From: an uncultured Pseudomonadota bacterium
GTDB taxonomy: Bacteria > Myxococcota_A > UBA796 > SXON01
Assembly: GCA_903844155.1 (NCBI GenBank)
Contig: CAIMSU010000117.1
Location: forward strand, 100,925 to 164,924
Direction: 5' to 3'
DNA length: 64,000 nt
Each line of letters begins with the position of its first letter. Position 1 is the stretch's first letter. Made by a program: the position numbers and the translations under genes. The notes under the pieces are model-generated. The model saw only the letters and a list, made by a program, of their open reading frames with translations. It did no database searches and had not been told where the DNA came from. Below are positions 24,984 to 33,463 of this stretch, piece by piece.

Positions 24984-26181
24984 CGCCGCCGGGTAACGCG
25001 GGAAGCTCGGCCGGGTCCTTGCCAAGCTCGACGAGGCGGGCGGCCAGCCAGTCATGGACGGCGACGAGGCCAATCGGACCCGGCGCAAGCTCCGGCAACG
25101 GGTCAAAAGCGACCGCCATGAAGCCGTCCTCGGGCGCACCGAGCTTTTCACGCGCGTCGGTGAGGTAGCGGTCCTTGTCGCGGGGCCGAAGGACGTCGAC
25201 CTTGTTGATGAGCGCGAGCACCGGCTTGCCCGTCGCCCGGCACCGGTCGTAATCCGCCTTCTCACGGGCTTGTACGCCGCCTTCTGCGTTCACGACGTAG
25301 AGGTAGACGTCGATGTGGTTGAGCACCTGCCGCGCCTCCTCCGTCACCCGCTCGACCACGTCGCCCATCCCCGGCGTATTGACAAGGTACAACGCCGTCG
25401 CTCCGGGCGCGCGCTGGATGGCGACCTCCTTCGTCGACCCGGCGATCGGCGAGATGTTCCCGGTGTCGACGCCAAAGATCGCCTTGATCCCGGCGTCCTT
25501 GCCGCTCGACGGACTGCCGACAATGCCGATGGTCACCCGGTGGAGCACCGCCTGTCTCAGCCGCGCGACCTCCAGAACGCCCGCTGCAAGCCGCTTTTCG
25601 TCGGGCCGCAGCCGCCACCAGATGAACAGCGGCATGAACGGCACCACGAGCGGGCGCATCAGGCAACCGATGGGCGAGAGGTTCAGGAGCGCGAAGAGCG
25701 CGAGCCCTCCGGGGTCGGCGACGACGTCCACCGTCGTGGAGAGGATGTAGTCGAAGCCGATGCCGAAGCGCTCTGCTACGAGCGCCAGGGCCCCGGTCGC
25801 GGTCTCGGGCAGGGGGGCCTGGATCCCGAATTCGTCCCAGAGCGCCTGCCTGGTCGCCGCATCGGTCGACTCCCAGCGCTTCGTGAAGTGGGCAGTGAGG
25901 ATGGCGTGCTCGAGCGCCGCCTCGTCCTGCGCGACCCCGTCGCCAACCGGGACCCCATACCCCCGCGCGACCGTCGCCAGCAGGTCCGGGTAGGCCCTCC
26001 CCTGCCCTCCCCGAAACGCGGCGTTCGCCAGGTCGTGGCTCCCAATCCGCCGCAGGGTGACCGCGAGCCCGCGCACCAGGTCCCCGAGGCCCAGCCCTTC
26101 CGCGCGCACCTGCAGGATGCGCGCGAGGGGCAGCAATTCGGCCCGATGACAGCGGTGAAGCAGCGTCTCCAGCGGGTCCAT
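24961..26181 (-). CDS. YaaW-like domain fused to a GTPase
   Basis: 406 residues. Residues 1-150 resemble the YaaW/DUF3944 family ('LRRIGSHDLANAAFRGGQGRAYPDLLATVA', 'LWDEFGIQ'). A hydrophobic stretch (160-190) with many Leu/Pro/Phe follows and may contact the membrane. The C-terminal part is a P-loop GTPase: G1 'GSPSSGKD' (222-229), a G2 Thr in 'AGSTKE', G3 'NTPGMGD' (268-274), G4 'NKVD' (326-329). G1 ends GKD rather than GKS/T, and G3 has Asn where Asp is usual, so nucleotide handling is atypical. Translationally linked to the GGQ-domain gene by a 23-bp overlap, which hints at a ribosome- or stress-related role (inference). Confidence 0.78.
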   Translation of the reverse strand: MDPLETLLHRCHRAELLPLARILQVRAEGLGLGDLVRGLAVTLRRIGSHDLANAAFRGGQGRAYPDLLATVARGYGVPVGDGVAQDEAALEHAILTAHFTKRWESTDAATRQALWDEFGIQAPLPETATGALALVAERFGIGFDYILSTTVDVVADPGGLALFALLNLSPIGCLMRPLVVPFMPLFIWWRLRPDEKRLAAGVLEVARLRQAVLHRVTIGIVGSPSSGKDAGIKAIFGVDTGNISPIAGSTKEVAIQRAPGATALYLVNTPGMGDVVERVTEEARQVLNHIDVYLYVVNAEGGVQAREKADYDRCRATGKPVLALINKVDVLRPRDKDRYLTDAREKLGAPEDGFMAVAFDPLPELAPGPIGLVAVHDWLAARLVELGKDPAELPALPGGDVQRPGD

Positions 26182-26228
26182 CGCCCCGCCGCCGACCCGG
26201 CCTGCCTCGGGAGCGCGCAGGAGGTCGC

Positions 26229-27419
26229 TCAGATCTTCGCCTGCGCCCAGATCCGCACGGTGTCGTTCGGGACCGGGTCGGATTCGATGCGAAGGACGTA
26301 GCCGGCGCCGATGCGCACGATGTCCGGGTCGTTCTTCATGCCGATGTGCATGTTCAGGCCCATCAGCACCTGCGTCCAGTTGCCGAGCGCGCTGTCCGAG
26401 TAGTACGACACGCGCGCCGCAGGCTGCCAGCGCCCGATCGCGTAGTTGACCTCTCCGGTCACGCCCATGCGCATCGTCGGGTCGGTGACCTCGGGTGCGG
26501 TGACGGTCGTGGCCGTTGGCTTGATCTGCGCGACGGTGCCCTCGCCGAACAGCGAGAGCCCCTGGTCGCGCACGACGACGTCCGCCGCGGCGCCCATCGT
26601 GGTGGTGCTGACGTCGATGGTGTACAGGCCGGCCGCGCCGAGCCCAACGCCGGCGCCATGGCGCTCGCTCGCGGGATCCCAGAGCACGGTCGTGTCGCGC
26701 TTGCCGACCTTGCCGTCCACGCGGAAGACGAAGGACTTGCCGAGGTTGTCGTCGCCGAAGGGGTTGAAGCCGCTGTTGTAGACGCCGAGCGTGCCCTTGA
26801 TGCCGCCGCCCTTGGACCCGACGGCGCCGCTGATGCCGGTGCCCCGGTCATCTGCGATGTGCTCGGCGGCCATGCCGCGCTCCTCGAAGGTCAACTCACC
26901 GGAGCTGATCATCGCGTCTGCCTGGAAGGGCATCTCGATGACCCCCGCGTCCACCTTCACGCGGCAGGCGCCGACGACGCTGCCCCAGCCGAGCGACGCC
27001 TGGTAAAGCGAAAAGTTCGTCTCATCCTCGCTGAACGCGTCGTACTTCGCGCCAGCGCCACCGACGAGGGCGGCGTCGATGTCGCCCCATTTCGCCCGCA
27101 CGCCGAGCCGGGCGCGCTTGACCTTCACGCCCGTGTCGTCCTCGGGATCGCCGTACCCGGTCGTGTCGGCCTGAGGGTTGACATCCATGTCGTAGACCGT
27201 GCCCCAGAGCTGCACGAGGCCAATCGGATCGATGTCCAGGTGCTTATCGGCGTTCTCCGCCGCTTCTGTCGCAGCAGACTCACGCTTCTCCTCCGCCTTT
27301 CCACCCTCGTCCGCGACAGCGGGGGCGTCGACGACGGCGGCTGCTGCTACAGGCGCTTCAGCGTGCGCGAGGCGGCAAAAGATCGGCTGCAACGAGAGGA
27401 GCGCAAGGGCAGAAATCAC
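26229..27419 (-). CDS. Porin-like outer-membrane protein
   Basis: 396 residues from GTG 27419, with CGGAG five bases upstream and a signal peptide ('ISALALLSLQPIFCRLAHA'). After an Ala/Glu-rich linker ('KAEEKRESAATEAAENADKH') the chain has the look of a phosphate-selective porin or OprP-type barrel: 'GLVQLWGTVYDMD', 'VKRARLGVRAKWGDIDAALV', 'GEVNYAIGRWQPAARVSYYS', 'RIGAGYVLRIES'. It ends 'VRIWAQAKI'. Upstream in-frame codons on the same strand lie opposite the divergent CehA gene and are not part of it. A general diffusion or anion channel is inference. Divergent from the PHP-domain gene with a 36-bp intergenic gap. Confidence 0.72.
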   Translation of the reverse strand: MISALALLSLQPIFCRLAHAEAPVAAAAVVDAPAVADEGGKAEEKRESAATEAAENADKHLDIDPIGLVQLWGTVYDMDVNPQADTTGYGDPEDDTGVKVKRARLGVRAKWGDIDAALVGGAGAKYDAFSEDETNFSLYQASLGWGSVVGACRVKVDAGVIEMPFQADAMISSGELTFEERGMAAEHIADDRGTGISGAVGSKGGGIKGTLGVYNSGFNPFGDDNLGKSFVFRVDGKVGKRDTTVLWDPASERHGAGVGLGAAGLYTIDVSTTTMGAAADVVVRDQGLSLFGEGTVAQIKPTATTVTAPEVTDPTMRMGVTGEVNYAIGRWQPAARVSYYSDSALGNWTQVLMGLNMHIGMKNDPDIVRIGAGYVLRIESDPVPNDTVRIWAQAKI

Positions 27420-27443
27420 GGCATCTCCGGCACGTCGGCAAGT

Positions 27444-27449
27444 TAGCCT
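27444..27449 (+). promoter_or_regulatory. -10-like TAGCCT, 6 nt before ATG 27456
   Basis: TAGCCT, then gattgc, then ATG. It overlaps by two bases a minus-strand TAACTT (27440-27445) that would serve the divergent porin gene, giving back-to-back -10 elements. Confidence 0.5.
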
Positions 27450-27455
27450 GATTGC

Positions 27456-30452
27456 ATGTTGTCTGCCCTCGCCCTCCTCGGCTGCGCGTCCACCGGCCCT
27501 GCGGCTCACGCCTTCCAGATCGCCACGTTGGACCAGGCGATTGGCGGCCCCAAGGCCACTGCGCGCCCCGGCGACTTCATGCTGGAGAACGACAAGGTCC
27601 GCTTCGCCATCCTCAACGGCCGCTACTCCTACGGGCCCGCTCCCTACGGCGGCACGCTCGTGGACGCGGACCTCGTGCGCCCCGACCCCAAGTGGGGCGC
27701 CGGGCACGGCAACGACCAGCTCGCCGAGACCTTCGCCTCGGTCGACCTCGATCTTGCCGCAGCGGACAACTTCGCGATCGACGGGACGACGCCGAACACC
27801 GAGGTCGAGGTTTTCAACGACGGCAGCGACGGCAACGACGCGATCATCCGCGTTGACGCTCCGGAAGTCCCGTTCCTCTCGGCGCTCGGCACGCTCTGGA
27901 CCCTCGTCCACCACCCGCACATGCGCCTGACCACCGACTACATCCTCGGCGCCGACTCCGACGTCCTGAAGATGCGAACGACGGTGACCATCGTGAACAG
28001 CGATGGCGACGTCGTCCCGATGAGCGATCTGGCCGATGCGCCCGTGATTCCTGGCAGCACAACGTCCGAGGACATCATCGGCATTGCGACGGCGACGGGT
28101 GCGGCGATGGGCGACTTCTACCTGCAGGGCGGCGCGATCAACGTCTTCGCGCCCGGCATCGGTTTTGACGTCGACGGGGCGGTCTACCGCACGTCGGAGA
28201 CGGGCCAGAACCTTTTCCAGGATCCATTTGAGTTTCCGTTCGTCGGCGGGACGGGCGACAAGGTCAGCTACGGGCTGGCGGCGGCGACGGGGGACCTGTT
28301 CGTGCCGCTGTTCACTTCGTCGCAGACTGCGGCATTCGGGGCCTTCAAGGAAGGGGATGGCACGTCGCAACGCTTCCCGGTCGGCACGGAGTTCGCGTAC
28401 GAGCGCTACCTCGCGATCGGCGCGGGCGACATGGGCAGCGCTTACGACAAGCTCGCGGCCGCACGCGGTGACGCCGTGGGGTCGATCTCCGGGAACGTGC
28501 TGGAGGAAGGCTCCCTCAAGCCGATGAGCGGCGTCTCGATCCTCGCCTACGAGCCAGGCGCGGACTCGCCGTGGATGCAGTGGGAGTCGGACGTTGGCGA
28601 GGACACCCAGTTGGACGGGTCCTTCGCCGGCACGCTTCCGCCCGGTGATTGGGAATTGGCCGCTTACGAGCGCGATCGGCCCGAAGGGCAGCGGGTGAAG
28701 GTCACCGTGACCCAGGGGCAGACGACGACCGTCTCGCTTGGTCTGCCGGAGGCCGGTCAGGTGCGCGTACACATCGTGGACGAAGCTGGAAAGCCGATGC
28801 CGGGCAAGGTGACGTTCTTTGGCGACACGCCGCTGCACCCGGATCGCGGGGACCCGAGGATCGGCGGCGATCCGACCGAAGTCCTGTTCGTCCCCTACGG
28901 CGACGCCGAGCTGACACTCCCGCCCGGTCACTACACAGCGACCGCCAGTCGCGGGTTCGAATACGAGCTCGACACCAAGTCCATCGATCTCACCAACACC
29001 GGGGCCGCGAACCTGACGTTCCAGCTCAACCACAGCGTGGACACGGACGGCTGGGTCTCAGCCGACTTCCACGTCCACTCGATGCCCTCGTTCGACTCCG
29101 GTGTCACGCTCCCCGACCGCGTTGCCAGCATGGTAAGCGAGGGTGTGGAGTACTTCTCCTCGTCCGATCACGACGCGATCACCGACTTTGCGCCGACCGT
29201 GCAGGCGATGGGCATGGAGCCCTGGGTGCAGACCGGCATCGGCGTCGAGACGACAACGCTTGAGTTGGGTCACTACATTGGATTCCCGCTGGCGCACGAC
29301 TTTGAGGCCGAGGCGGGCGGGGCCTTTGACTGGACGGGGATGCAGCCGAAGGACATCCTCTCCACCCTCACAGAGACTGGGAACAACGCGGGCTTTGACC
29401 CGGTCCGCTTCGTCGCCCACCCGCGTGACGGCATCCTCGGGTACTTTGACCAGTACGGGTTCGACCCGTACACGGGCGGCATCAACACGCCGACGCTCTC
29501 CGACGCGAACCCGTTGCTCCGCGATCCCGCGAACATGACCCTCGATTTCGACGCGTTGGAGCTGCTGAACGGCAAGCGCTTCGAGCTCATCCGCACGCCC
29601 ACCCAGCCGGAGCTCGACGCCTACAAGGCCGATCCCACCTCCATCCGCGCCTACGACCTCGTCCAGCGCACCGCCCAGGAGCAGACCGATCTGGAGAAGG
29701 ACACCTACCGGCTCGGCTACGGCTACGACGGGCAGGTCGACGACTGGTTCACCTTGATCAACCTGGGTCATCGCATCCCCGGCCTCGCCAACTCGGACTC
29801 GCACGACCGCACGAGCGTCGAGTCTGGCTGCCCGCGCAACTTCGTCGCGTCAAACACCGACAACCCCGCGGATCTGGACGACCAGGCCATCGCGGACGCC
29901 GTCAAGGCCGGCCACAGCTTCATGTCCTCTGGCCCTTTCCTGCGCTTCCACATCGATGATCCCACGAACGACGACGGGAACGGCATGGGCGACACCGTCG
30001 TCAACACCACGGGCACCGTGCGGCTGTACATCGAGGTCCAGGCTGCGAGCTGGATGAAGGTGGACCGGGTCGAGGTCTACGAGAATGGCACGTTGTTGTA
30101 CGAGGATACCAACCTCGACACGGGCGGGGTCGTCCGGTACATGGAATACAAGGATGTCCCCGTCACCAAGGACTCCTGGTTCGTGGTCGAAGTGATGGGC
30201 GACGATGACCTCTCGCCGATCTTCTCGTCTGTCGAGATCCCGCCGATCCAACTCAACGACGTCGTCGTCGGCGCGCTGTCCACCGTCCCTGCGGTGGCCT
30301 CGCTCCTCTCGCCCGTCATTCCCATCCCGCGCGACGGCCCGGTCTTCCCATATGCCTTGTCCAACCCGATCTACGTCGACGTCGACGGCGCAGGCTGGAC
30401 GCCCCCGGGGATCCCCGCGTGGATGCGCGAGCCGATCGCGCCGACGAACTGA
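27456..30452 (+). CDS. CehA/McbA-type PHP-domain metallohydrolase
   Basis: 998 residues. Lipoprotein or exported protein by 'MLSALALLGCAST' (Cys10). The first half (to about 520) is beta-rich, with a carboxypeptidase-regulatory-like segment ('GSISGNVLEEGSLKPMSGVSILAYEP', 'GQVRVHIVDEAGKPMPGKVTFF'). The second half is a PHP metal-dependent hydrolase: 'ADFHVHS' near 536, 'SSSDHDAITDF' near 570, 'RFVAHPRDG', and 'ANSDSHDRTSVESGCPRNF' near 779. These supply the His/Asp metal ligands as in the CehA/McbA subgroup, which cleaves esters or phosphoesters. Substrate unknown; probably periplasmic or surface-bound. The stop overlaps the next ATG (TGATG). Confidence 0.85.
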   Translation: MLSALALLGCASTGPAAHAFQIATLDQAIGGPKATARPGDFMLENDKVRFAILNGRYSYGPAPYGGTLVDADLVRPDPKWGAGHGNDQLAETFASVDLDLAAADNFAIDGTTPNTEVEVFNDGSDGNDAIIRVDAPEVPFLSALGTLWTLVHHPHMRLTTDYILGADSDVLKMRTTVTIVNSDGDVVPMSDLADAPVIPGSTTSEDIIGIATATGAAMGDFYLQGGAINVFAPGIGFDVDGAVYRTSETGQNLFQDPFEFPFVGGTGDKVSYGLAAATGDLFVPLFTSSQTAAFGAFKEGDGTSQRFPVGTEFAYERYLAIGAGDMGSAYDKLAAARGDAVGSISGNVLEEGSLKPMSGVSILAYEPGADSPWMQWESDVGEDTQLDGSFAGTLPPGDWELAAYERDRPEGQRVKVTVTQGQTTTVSLGLPEAGQVRVHIVDEAGKPMPGKVTFFGDTPLHPDRGDPRIGGDPTEVLFVPYGDAELTLPPGHYTATASRGFEYELDTKSIDLTNTGAANLTFQLNHSVDTDGWVSADFHVHSMPSFDSGVTLPDRVASMVSEGVEYFSSSDHDAITDFAPTVQAMGMEPWVQTGIGVETTTLELGHYIGFPLAHDFEAEAGGAFDWTGMQPKDILSTLTETGNNAGFDPVRFVAHPRDGILGYFDQYGFDPYTGGINTPTLSDANPLLRDPANMTLDFDALELLNGKRFELIRTPTQPELDAYKADPTSIRAYDLVQRTAQEQTDLEKDTYRLGYGYDGQVDDWFTLINLGHRIPGLANSDSHDRTSVESGCPRNFVASNTDNPADLDDQAIADAVKAGHSFMSSGPFLRFHIDDPTNDDGNGMGDTVVNTTGTVRLYIEVQAASWMKVDRVEVYENGTLLYEDTNLDTGGVVRYMEYKDVPVTKDSWFVVEVMGDDDLSPIFSSVEIPPIQLNDVVVGALSTVPAVASLLSPVIPIPRDGPVFPYALSNPIYVDVDGAGWTPPGIPAWMREPIAPTN

Positions 30453-30817
30453 TGCCACCGCTGGAGCACCTGGCGAGGCGATGGTTGACAGCCTTCAACG
30501 CTCGGGATCTCGACGGCCTGTTAGCGCTGTACCACCCCGACGCCGTGCACGTGAGCCCGAAGCTCCGCGACCGGGAGCCGGCGACGAACGGCGAGATTCG
30601 TGGCGTCGAAGCGCTGCGGCGGTGGTGGTCGGGGGCGATGGAGCGGCTGCCGAACCTGCGGTACGAGCCGCTCCACATCACGTGCGGCGAGGCGGCCGAT
30701 GGGCGGGTCTTCATGGAATACCTGCGGACAACGCCGGGAGAAGCGGACCTCGTCGTCGCGGAGGTGCTGGTGGTCGAGGGCGGCCGGATCGTGCGCAGCC
30801 TGGTGTTCCATGGGTGA
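30452..30817 (+). CDS. SnoaL/NTF2-like protein
   Basis: 121 residues from ATG 30452, which overlaps the previous stop. Cone-shaped NTF2-like fold signature: the opening helix 'HLARRWLTAFNARDLDGLLALYHPDAV', then 'RGVEALRRWWSGAMERLPNLRYEP' and the curved sheet 'GRVFMEYLRTTPGEADLVVAEVLVVEGGRIVRSLVFHG'. This superfamily includes ketosteroid-isomerase-like and polyketide cyclase enzymes and non-catalytic ligand binders. Cytoplasmic (no signal), although it is coupled to an exported PHP protein before it and followed three bases later by a lipoprotein gene. Confidence 0.8.
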   Translation: MPPLEHLARRWLTAFNARDLDGLLALYHPDAVHVSPKLRDREPATNGEIRGVEALRRWWSGAMERLPNLRYEPLHITCGEAADGRVFMEYLRTTPGEADLVVAEVLVVEGGRIVRSLVFHG

Positions 30818-30820
30818 GGC

Positions 30821-31510
30821 ATGATGCTGCTCCTGTTGGCGCTGGCCTGCCATCCGGCGGACACCGTGAAGGGCATCGGCATCAACGATCTGCGCGTGAG
30901 CCTGGTCCGCGATGCGGCCCAGCGCGGCGGCGGGTCGACCGCGGACGTGACCTTTTCCTGGCCGCCCCAGGACAACCACTGCAGCACGGTCGAGAACGTC
31001 ACCGTCACGCTCGGTGGGGTGGCGATGAACGGCGACCAGGCCGCGCTCGGTGGCGTGGAGACGAAGGGCGGATGCATCACGAGCGCGCGGTACACGCTCG
31101 CGGCATCGGCCGCGCCGTCACAGCACGGCGTCCAACAGTTGGTGATCAAGGATCGCAGTGGGGAGCTGGATTTTGCTCTGCAGACGCCCTACAAGCCCCG
31201 CCACCTCTACCCGACCGCCACGCTGCCAGCGCTGCAGAAGGGGTCCACCGTCACGTTCACGACCGATCTCGGCGACCCGCTCGTGAACGCCACCGCGTTC
31301 TTCGACAGCGCGGACGGATCGACCACGCTCACGGGCACGATCGCGATCCGCGGCGCGAGCTTCGACGTGACGGTGCCCGACAACTACACGCCTGGAACCT
31401 TCCGGATGCACGCCACCGCCACCGTCAACGCCCTCCCCGTTTGCGACATCGAGACCTGCGACGCCGAGGTGATGACCAACACCTTCGTCCACGACGTCGA
31501 GCTCCAGTGA
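30821..31510 (+). CDS. Hypothetical lipoprotein
   Basis: 229 residues. Very short lipoprotein signal (MMLLLLALAC, Cys10). The mature chain is a beta-rich protein of unknown family ('DLRVSLVRDAAQRGGGSTADVTFSWPP', 'NVTVTLGGVAMNGDQAA', 'TVTFTTDLGDPLVNATAFFDS'), with two Cys pairs ('DNHCSTVEN...GGCITS' and 'VCDIETCDAE') that could form disulfides. Ig-like or similar extracytoplasmic domains are plausible but not demonstrated. It is the third gene of the unit begun at 27456. Confidence 0.65.
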   Translation: MMLLLLALACHPADTVKGIGINDLRVSLVRDAAQRGGGSTADVTFSWPPQDNHCSTVENVTVTLGGVAMNGDQAALGGVETKGGCITSARYTLAASAAPSQHGVQQLVIKDRSGELDFALQTPYKPRHLYPTATLPALQKGSTVTFTTDLGDPLVNATAFFDSADGSTTLTGTIAIRGASFDVTVPDNYTPGTFRMHATATVNALPVCDIETCDAEVMTNTFVHDVELQ

Positions 31511-31522
31511 CATGAAACGAGC

Positions 31523-32437
31523 ATGAAAGAGCAACGAACCGGGTCGTCGTCGGGCAAGGCGCGGCGCGTGACCGGCCACGGCGCCAAAGGCGACGCGCAG
31601 ACGGAGCAGCTCAAGAAGATCACCAAGAAGCTTGGGAACGCGCAGGTGCAGAGCGTCATCGGCAAGAACGACCGCGCGCGCGACGCCATCTACCAGTTCA
31701 TCGTCCACCGCCTGCAGAAGATCCAGCAGGTGCAAGGCCAGGAAAAGGAGGCGATGAAGAAGCAGCGGGTGTGGTTCGACGAGGTCGCGCACAAGAAAGC
31801 CGGCTTTGGCCTGCCGGACCCGACGCGGTGGCGGGAAGCAGCGAAGAAGTACCGCGCCGCCGCGGAGTCGGTCGCCCGCGGCAACCTCGGCCAGGCGGCC
31901 CAGCACCTCGAGAGCGCGATGGAGGCCGAGCGAAAAGCATTTCGCGACCTGCCGAAAGAGATCCCGTTGGACCACCACCTCACCGAGGAGGGGCAATCGG
32001 GCGACCGCCCCGAGGCGATGGCGCAGGTGCACGCGGGCGAGGGTTGCACCCCGCGCGAGGTCAGCGAGGCGCTGCGGGTGGCCGACGAGATCGAGCGGGT
32101 AACGGAGAAATCCAAGGGCGAAGGCATCCACAAGCCGCGCCTGCACTGGTGGGACGTCGCGGAGGGCGAGGACGACGGCGAGGAGGGGAAGAAGACAGGG
32201 GCGAAGGGTGGAAAGCGCGCGGCCGACGCGACCGGCGAGCAGGCCGAGGCGAAGACGGAGCCGGAGAAGCGCGGCGAGGACCAGGAGCGCGAAAAGGCCG
32301 AGGAGGAGGAGCAGGACGTCGAGGTTGAGCAGGCGCGGGCGAAGGAGGTCGCCGTCGACCTCGGTGGTCGGCCCGCGAGCCTGGATGTGCCGGCGCCGGT
32401 GGTGAAAACCGTCCGCACACGCGTAAAAAAGGGGTAG
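31523..32437 (+). CDS. Highly charged hypothetical protein
   Basis: 304 residues, not recognised. Three parts: a basic helical N-terminal half ('LKKITKKLGNAQVQSVIGKNDRARDAIYQFI', 'QKIQQVQGQEKEAMKKQRVWF'), a middle segment with 'YRAAAESVARGNLGQAAQHLESAMEAERKAF' that could be a helical hairpin, and a low-complexity Glu/Lys/Ala tail with probable coiled coil. The C-terminus ends in a basic peptide (VKTVRTRVKKG). No signal peptide. It starts 12 bp after the lipoprotein gene. The acidic-basic segmentation resembles nucleic-acid- or envelope-tethering linkers, but no function can be assigned. Confidence 0.6.
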   Translation: MKEQRTGSSSGKARRVTGHGAKGDAQTEQLKKITKKLGNAQVQSVIGKNDRARDAIYQFIVHRLQKIQQVQGQEKEAMKKQRVWFDEVAHKKAGFGLPDPTRWREAAKKYRAAAESVARGNLGQAAQHLESAMEAERKAFRDLPKEIPLDHHLTEEGQSGDRPEAMAQVHAGEGCTPREVSEALRVADEIERVTEKSKGEGIHKPRLHWWDVAEGEDDGEEGKKTGAKGGKRAADATGEQAEAKTEPEKRGEDQEREKAEEEEQDVEVEQARAKEVAVDLGGRPASLDVPAPVVKTVRTRVKKG

Positions 32438-32446
32438 CCTCGGGGC

Positions 32447-33199
32447 TCAGACCCCCGGAACCCGCCCAAGCACGCGGTCCCAGAGCCAGTTCGGAACCCG
32501 CTTCGCCAATCCCATCAGCAGCTTCATCTGCCACGGGAACGTGATGTCCGAGCGGCGGGCCTCGAGCCCGTTCGCGATGATCGTCGCCGCCTGCTCCGCC
32601 GAGATCAGGAAGGGCATCGGCGCTTTATTCTTCGCGGTGAGCGGCGTCGCGATGAATCCGGGATGGATCGCGGTCACGGTGATGCCACGCCCGCGCAGGT
32701 CGACCCGCAGCGACTCGAAGAACGTCGTGATGCACGCCTTGGAGCCCGAGTAGGCCGCCATCCCCGGCAGCCCCCGGAACCCCGCGACGCTCGACACCAC
32801 CGACAAATGCCCGCTCCTGCGCTCCACCATCTCCGGCAGCACAGCGGCCACGCTGTAGATCACCCCATCGACGTTGAGCCGCAAGGTGCCAATCCACGCC
32901 TCCACCGGGACCTTGTGCGCCCGCGCCGGGTCCCCCGCGCCCGCGTTGGCGACGAGGAGATCGATGGCACCGAGCTCCCCGGCGATCGCCACCGCCGCCG
33001 AGCGAATCGCCGTCCGGTCCGTCACGTCGGCAACCGCCCACGCAGCCTTTCCCCCCTTCGCCCTGATCTCCTCCGCCAGCGCGGCCAGCAATTCCCCACG
33101 CCGAGCGACCACGCCTACGGCCCAACCCCGCCGCGCCAGCTCCTTCGCGAGCGCGTTCCCGATCCCGGTGGATGCACCTGTGATCAACGCGACGGGCAT
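32447..33199 (-). CDS. Short-chain dehydrogenase/reductase
   Basis: 250 residues from ATG 33199, with GGAG six bases upstream. Classical SDR: NAD(P)-binding 'TGASTGIG' near residues 8-15, 'LVANAGAG' (the NNAG position), Ser in 'SVVSSVAGF', and the catalytic 'AYSGSKACI' (YxxxK). An Arg-Arg after strand 2 ('VVARRGE') suggests NADP preference. The C-terminal extension 'FPWQMKLLMGLAKRVPNWLWDRVLGR' is amphipathic, as in membrane-associated SDRs acting on lipids or sterols. Substrate unknown. Convergent with the previous gene (9-bp gap). Confidence 0.88.
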   Translation of the reverse strand: MPVALITGASTGIGNALAKELARRGWAVGVVARRGELLAALAEEIRAKGGKAAWAVADVTDRTAIRSAAVAIAGELGAIDLLVANAGAGDPARAHKVPVEAWIGTLRLNVDGVIYSVAAVLPEMVERRSGHLSVVSSVAGFRGLPGMAAYSGSKACITTFFESLRVDLRGRGITVTAIHPGFIATPLTAKNKAPMPFLISAEQAATIIANGLEARRSDITFPWQMKLLMGLAKRVPNWLWDRVLGRVPGV

Positions 33200-33463
33200 G
33201 CGGGACTCCAGATCGCGCGGCGGGTATCATGGGCCGGAGGCGTCGGGCTGATTTGGGCGACTGCTCCGCATCGCGGCGTCCTCGTGGCTGGCGGGGGCGG
33301 CCGGACGGGCTCGACCGCTGGCGGTCGCGTGCGTGAGGCGCGCGGGCGGATGAGGCCAGCACGCGGATGCTGGCCCGGCGGGGCGCGGCGCAACCGGCGG
33401 GGACAGCGGTGTCCTCGGGACTTACGACGCGCACAGTTCGCGATCGGCGGATAGCCCGGGGAA
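33200..33463. other. 264-bp divergent intergenic region
   Basis: Lies between the divergent SDR and membrane-protein genes; no gene is supported. It holds a short hairpin at about 33352-33373 (ggccagca / tgctggcc arms with a 6-base loop), a smaller ggaca/tgtcc hairpin further on, and the leaderless-type -10 for the gene at 33464. Unusually long for this window; a small RNA or operator could hide here. Confidence 0.45.
33452..33457 (+). promoter_or_regulatory. -10-like TAGCCC, 6 nt before GTG 33464
   Basis: TAGCCC, then ggggaa, then GTG. Same geometry as other leaderless-looking starts, here with a GTG. Confidence 0.45.

Noticed and set aside
27420..29033. Minus-strand extension of the porin frame by over 500 codons
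   Set aside because: It runs opposite the PHP-domain gene, whose motifs are clear. The porin signal peptide starts at GTG 27419 with a ribosome-binding sequence.
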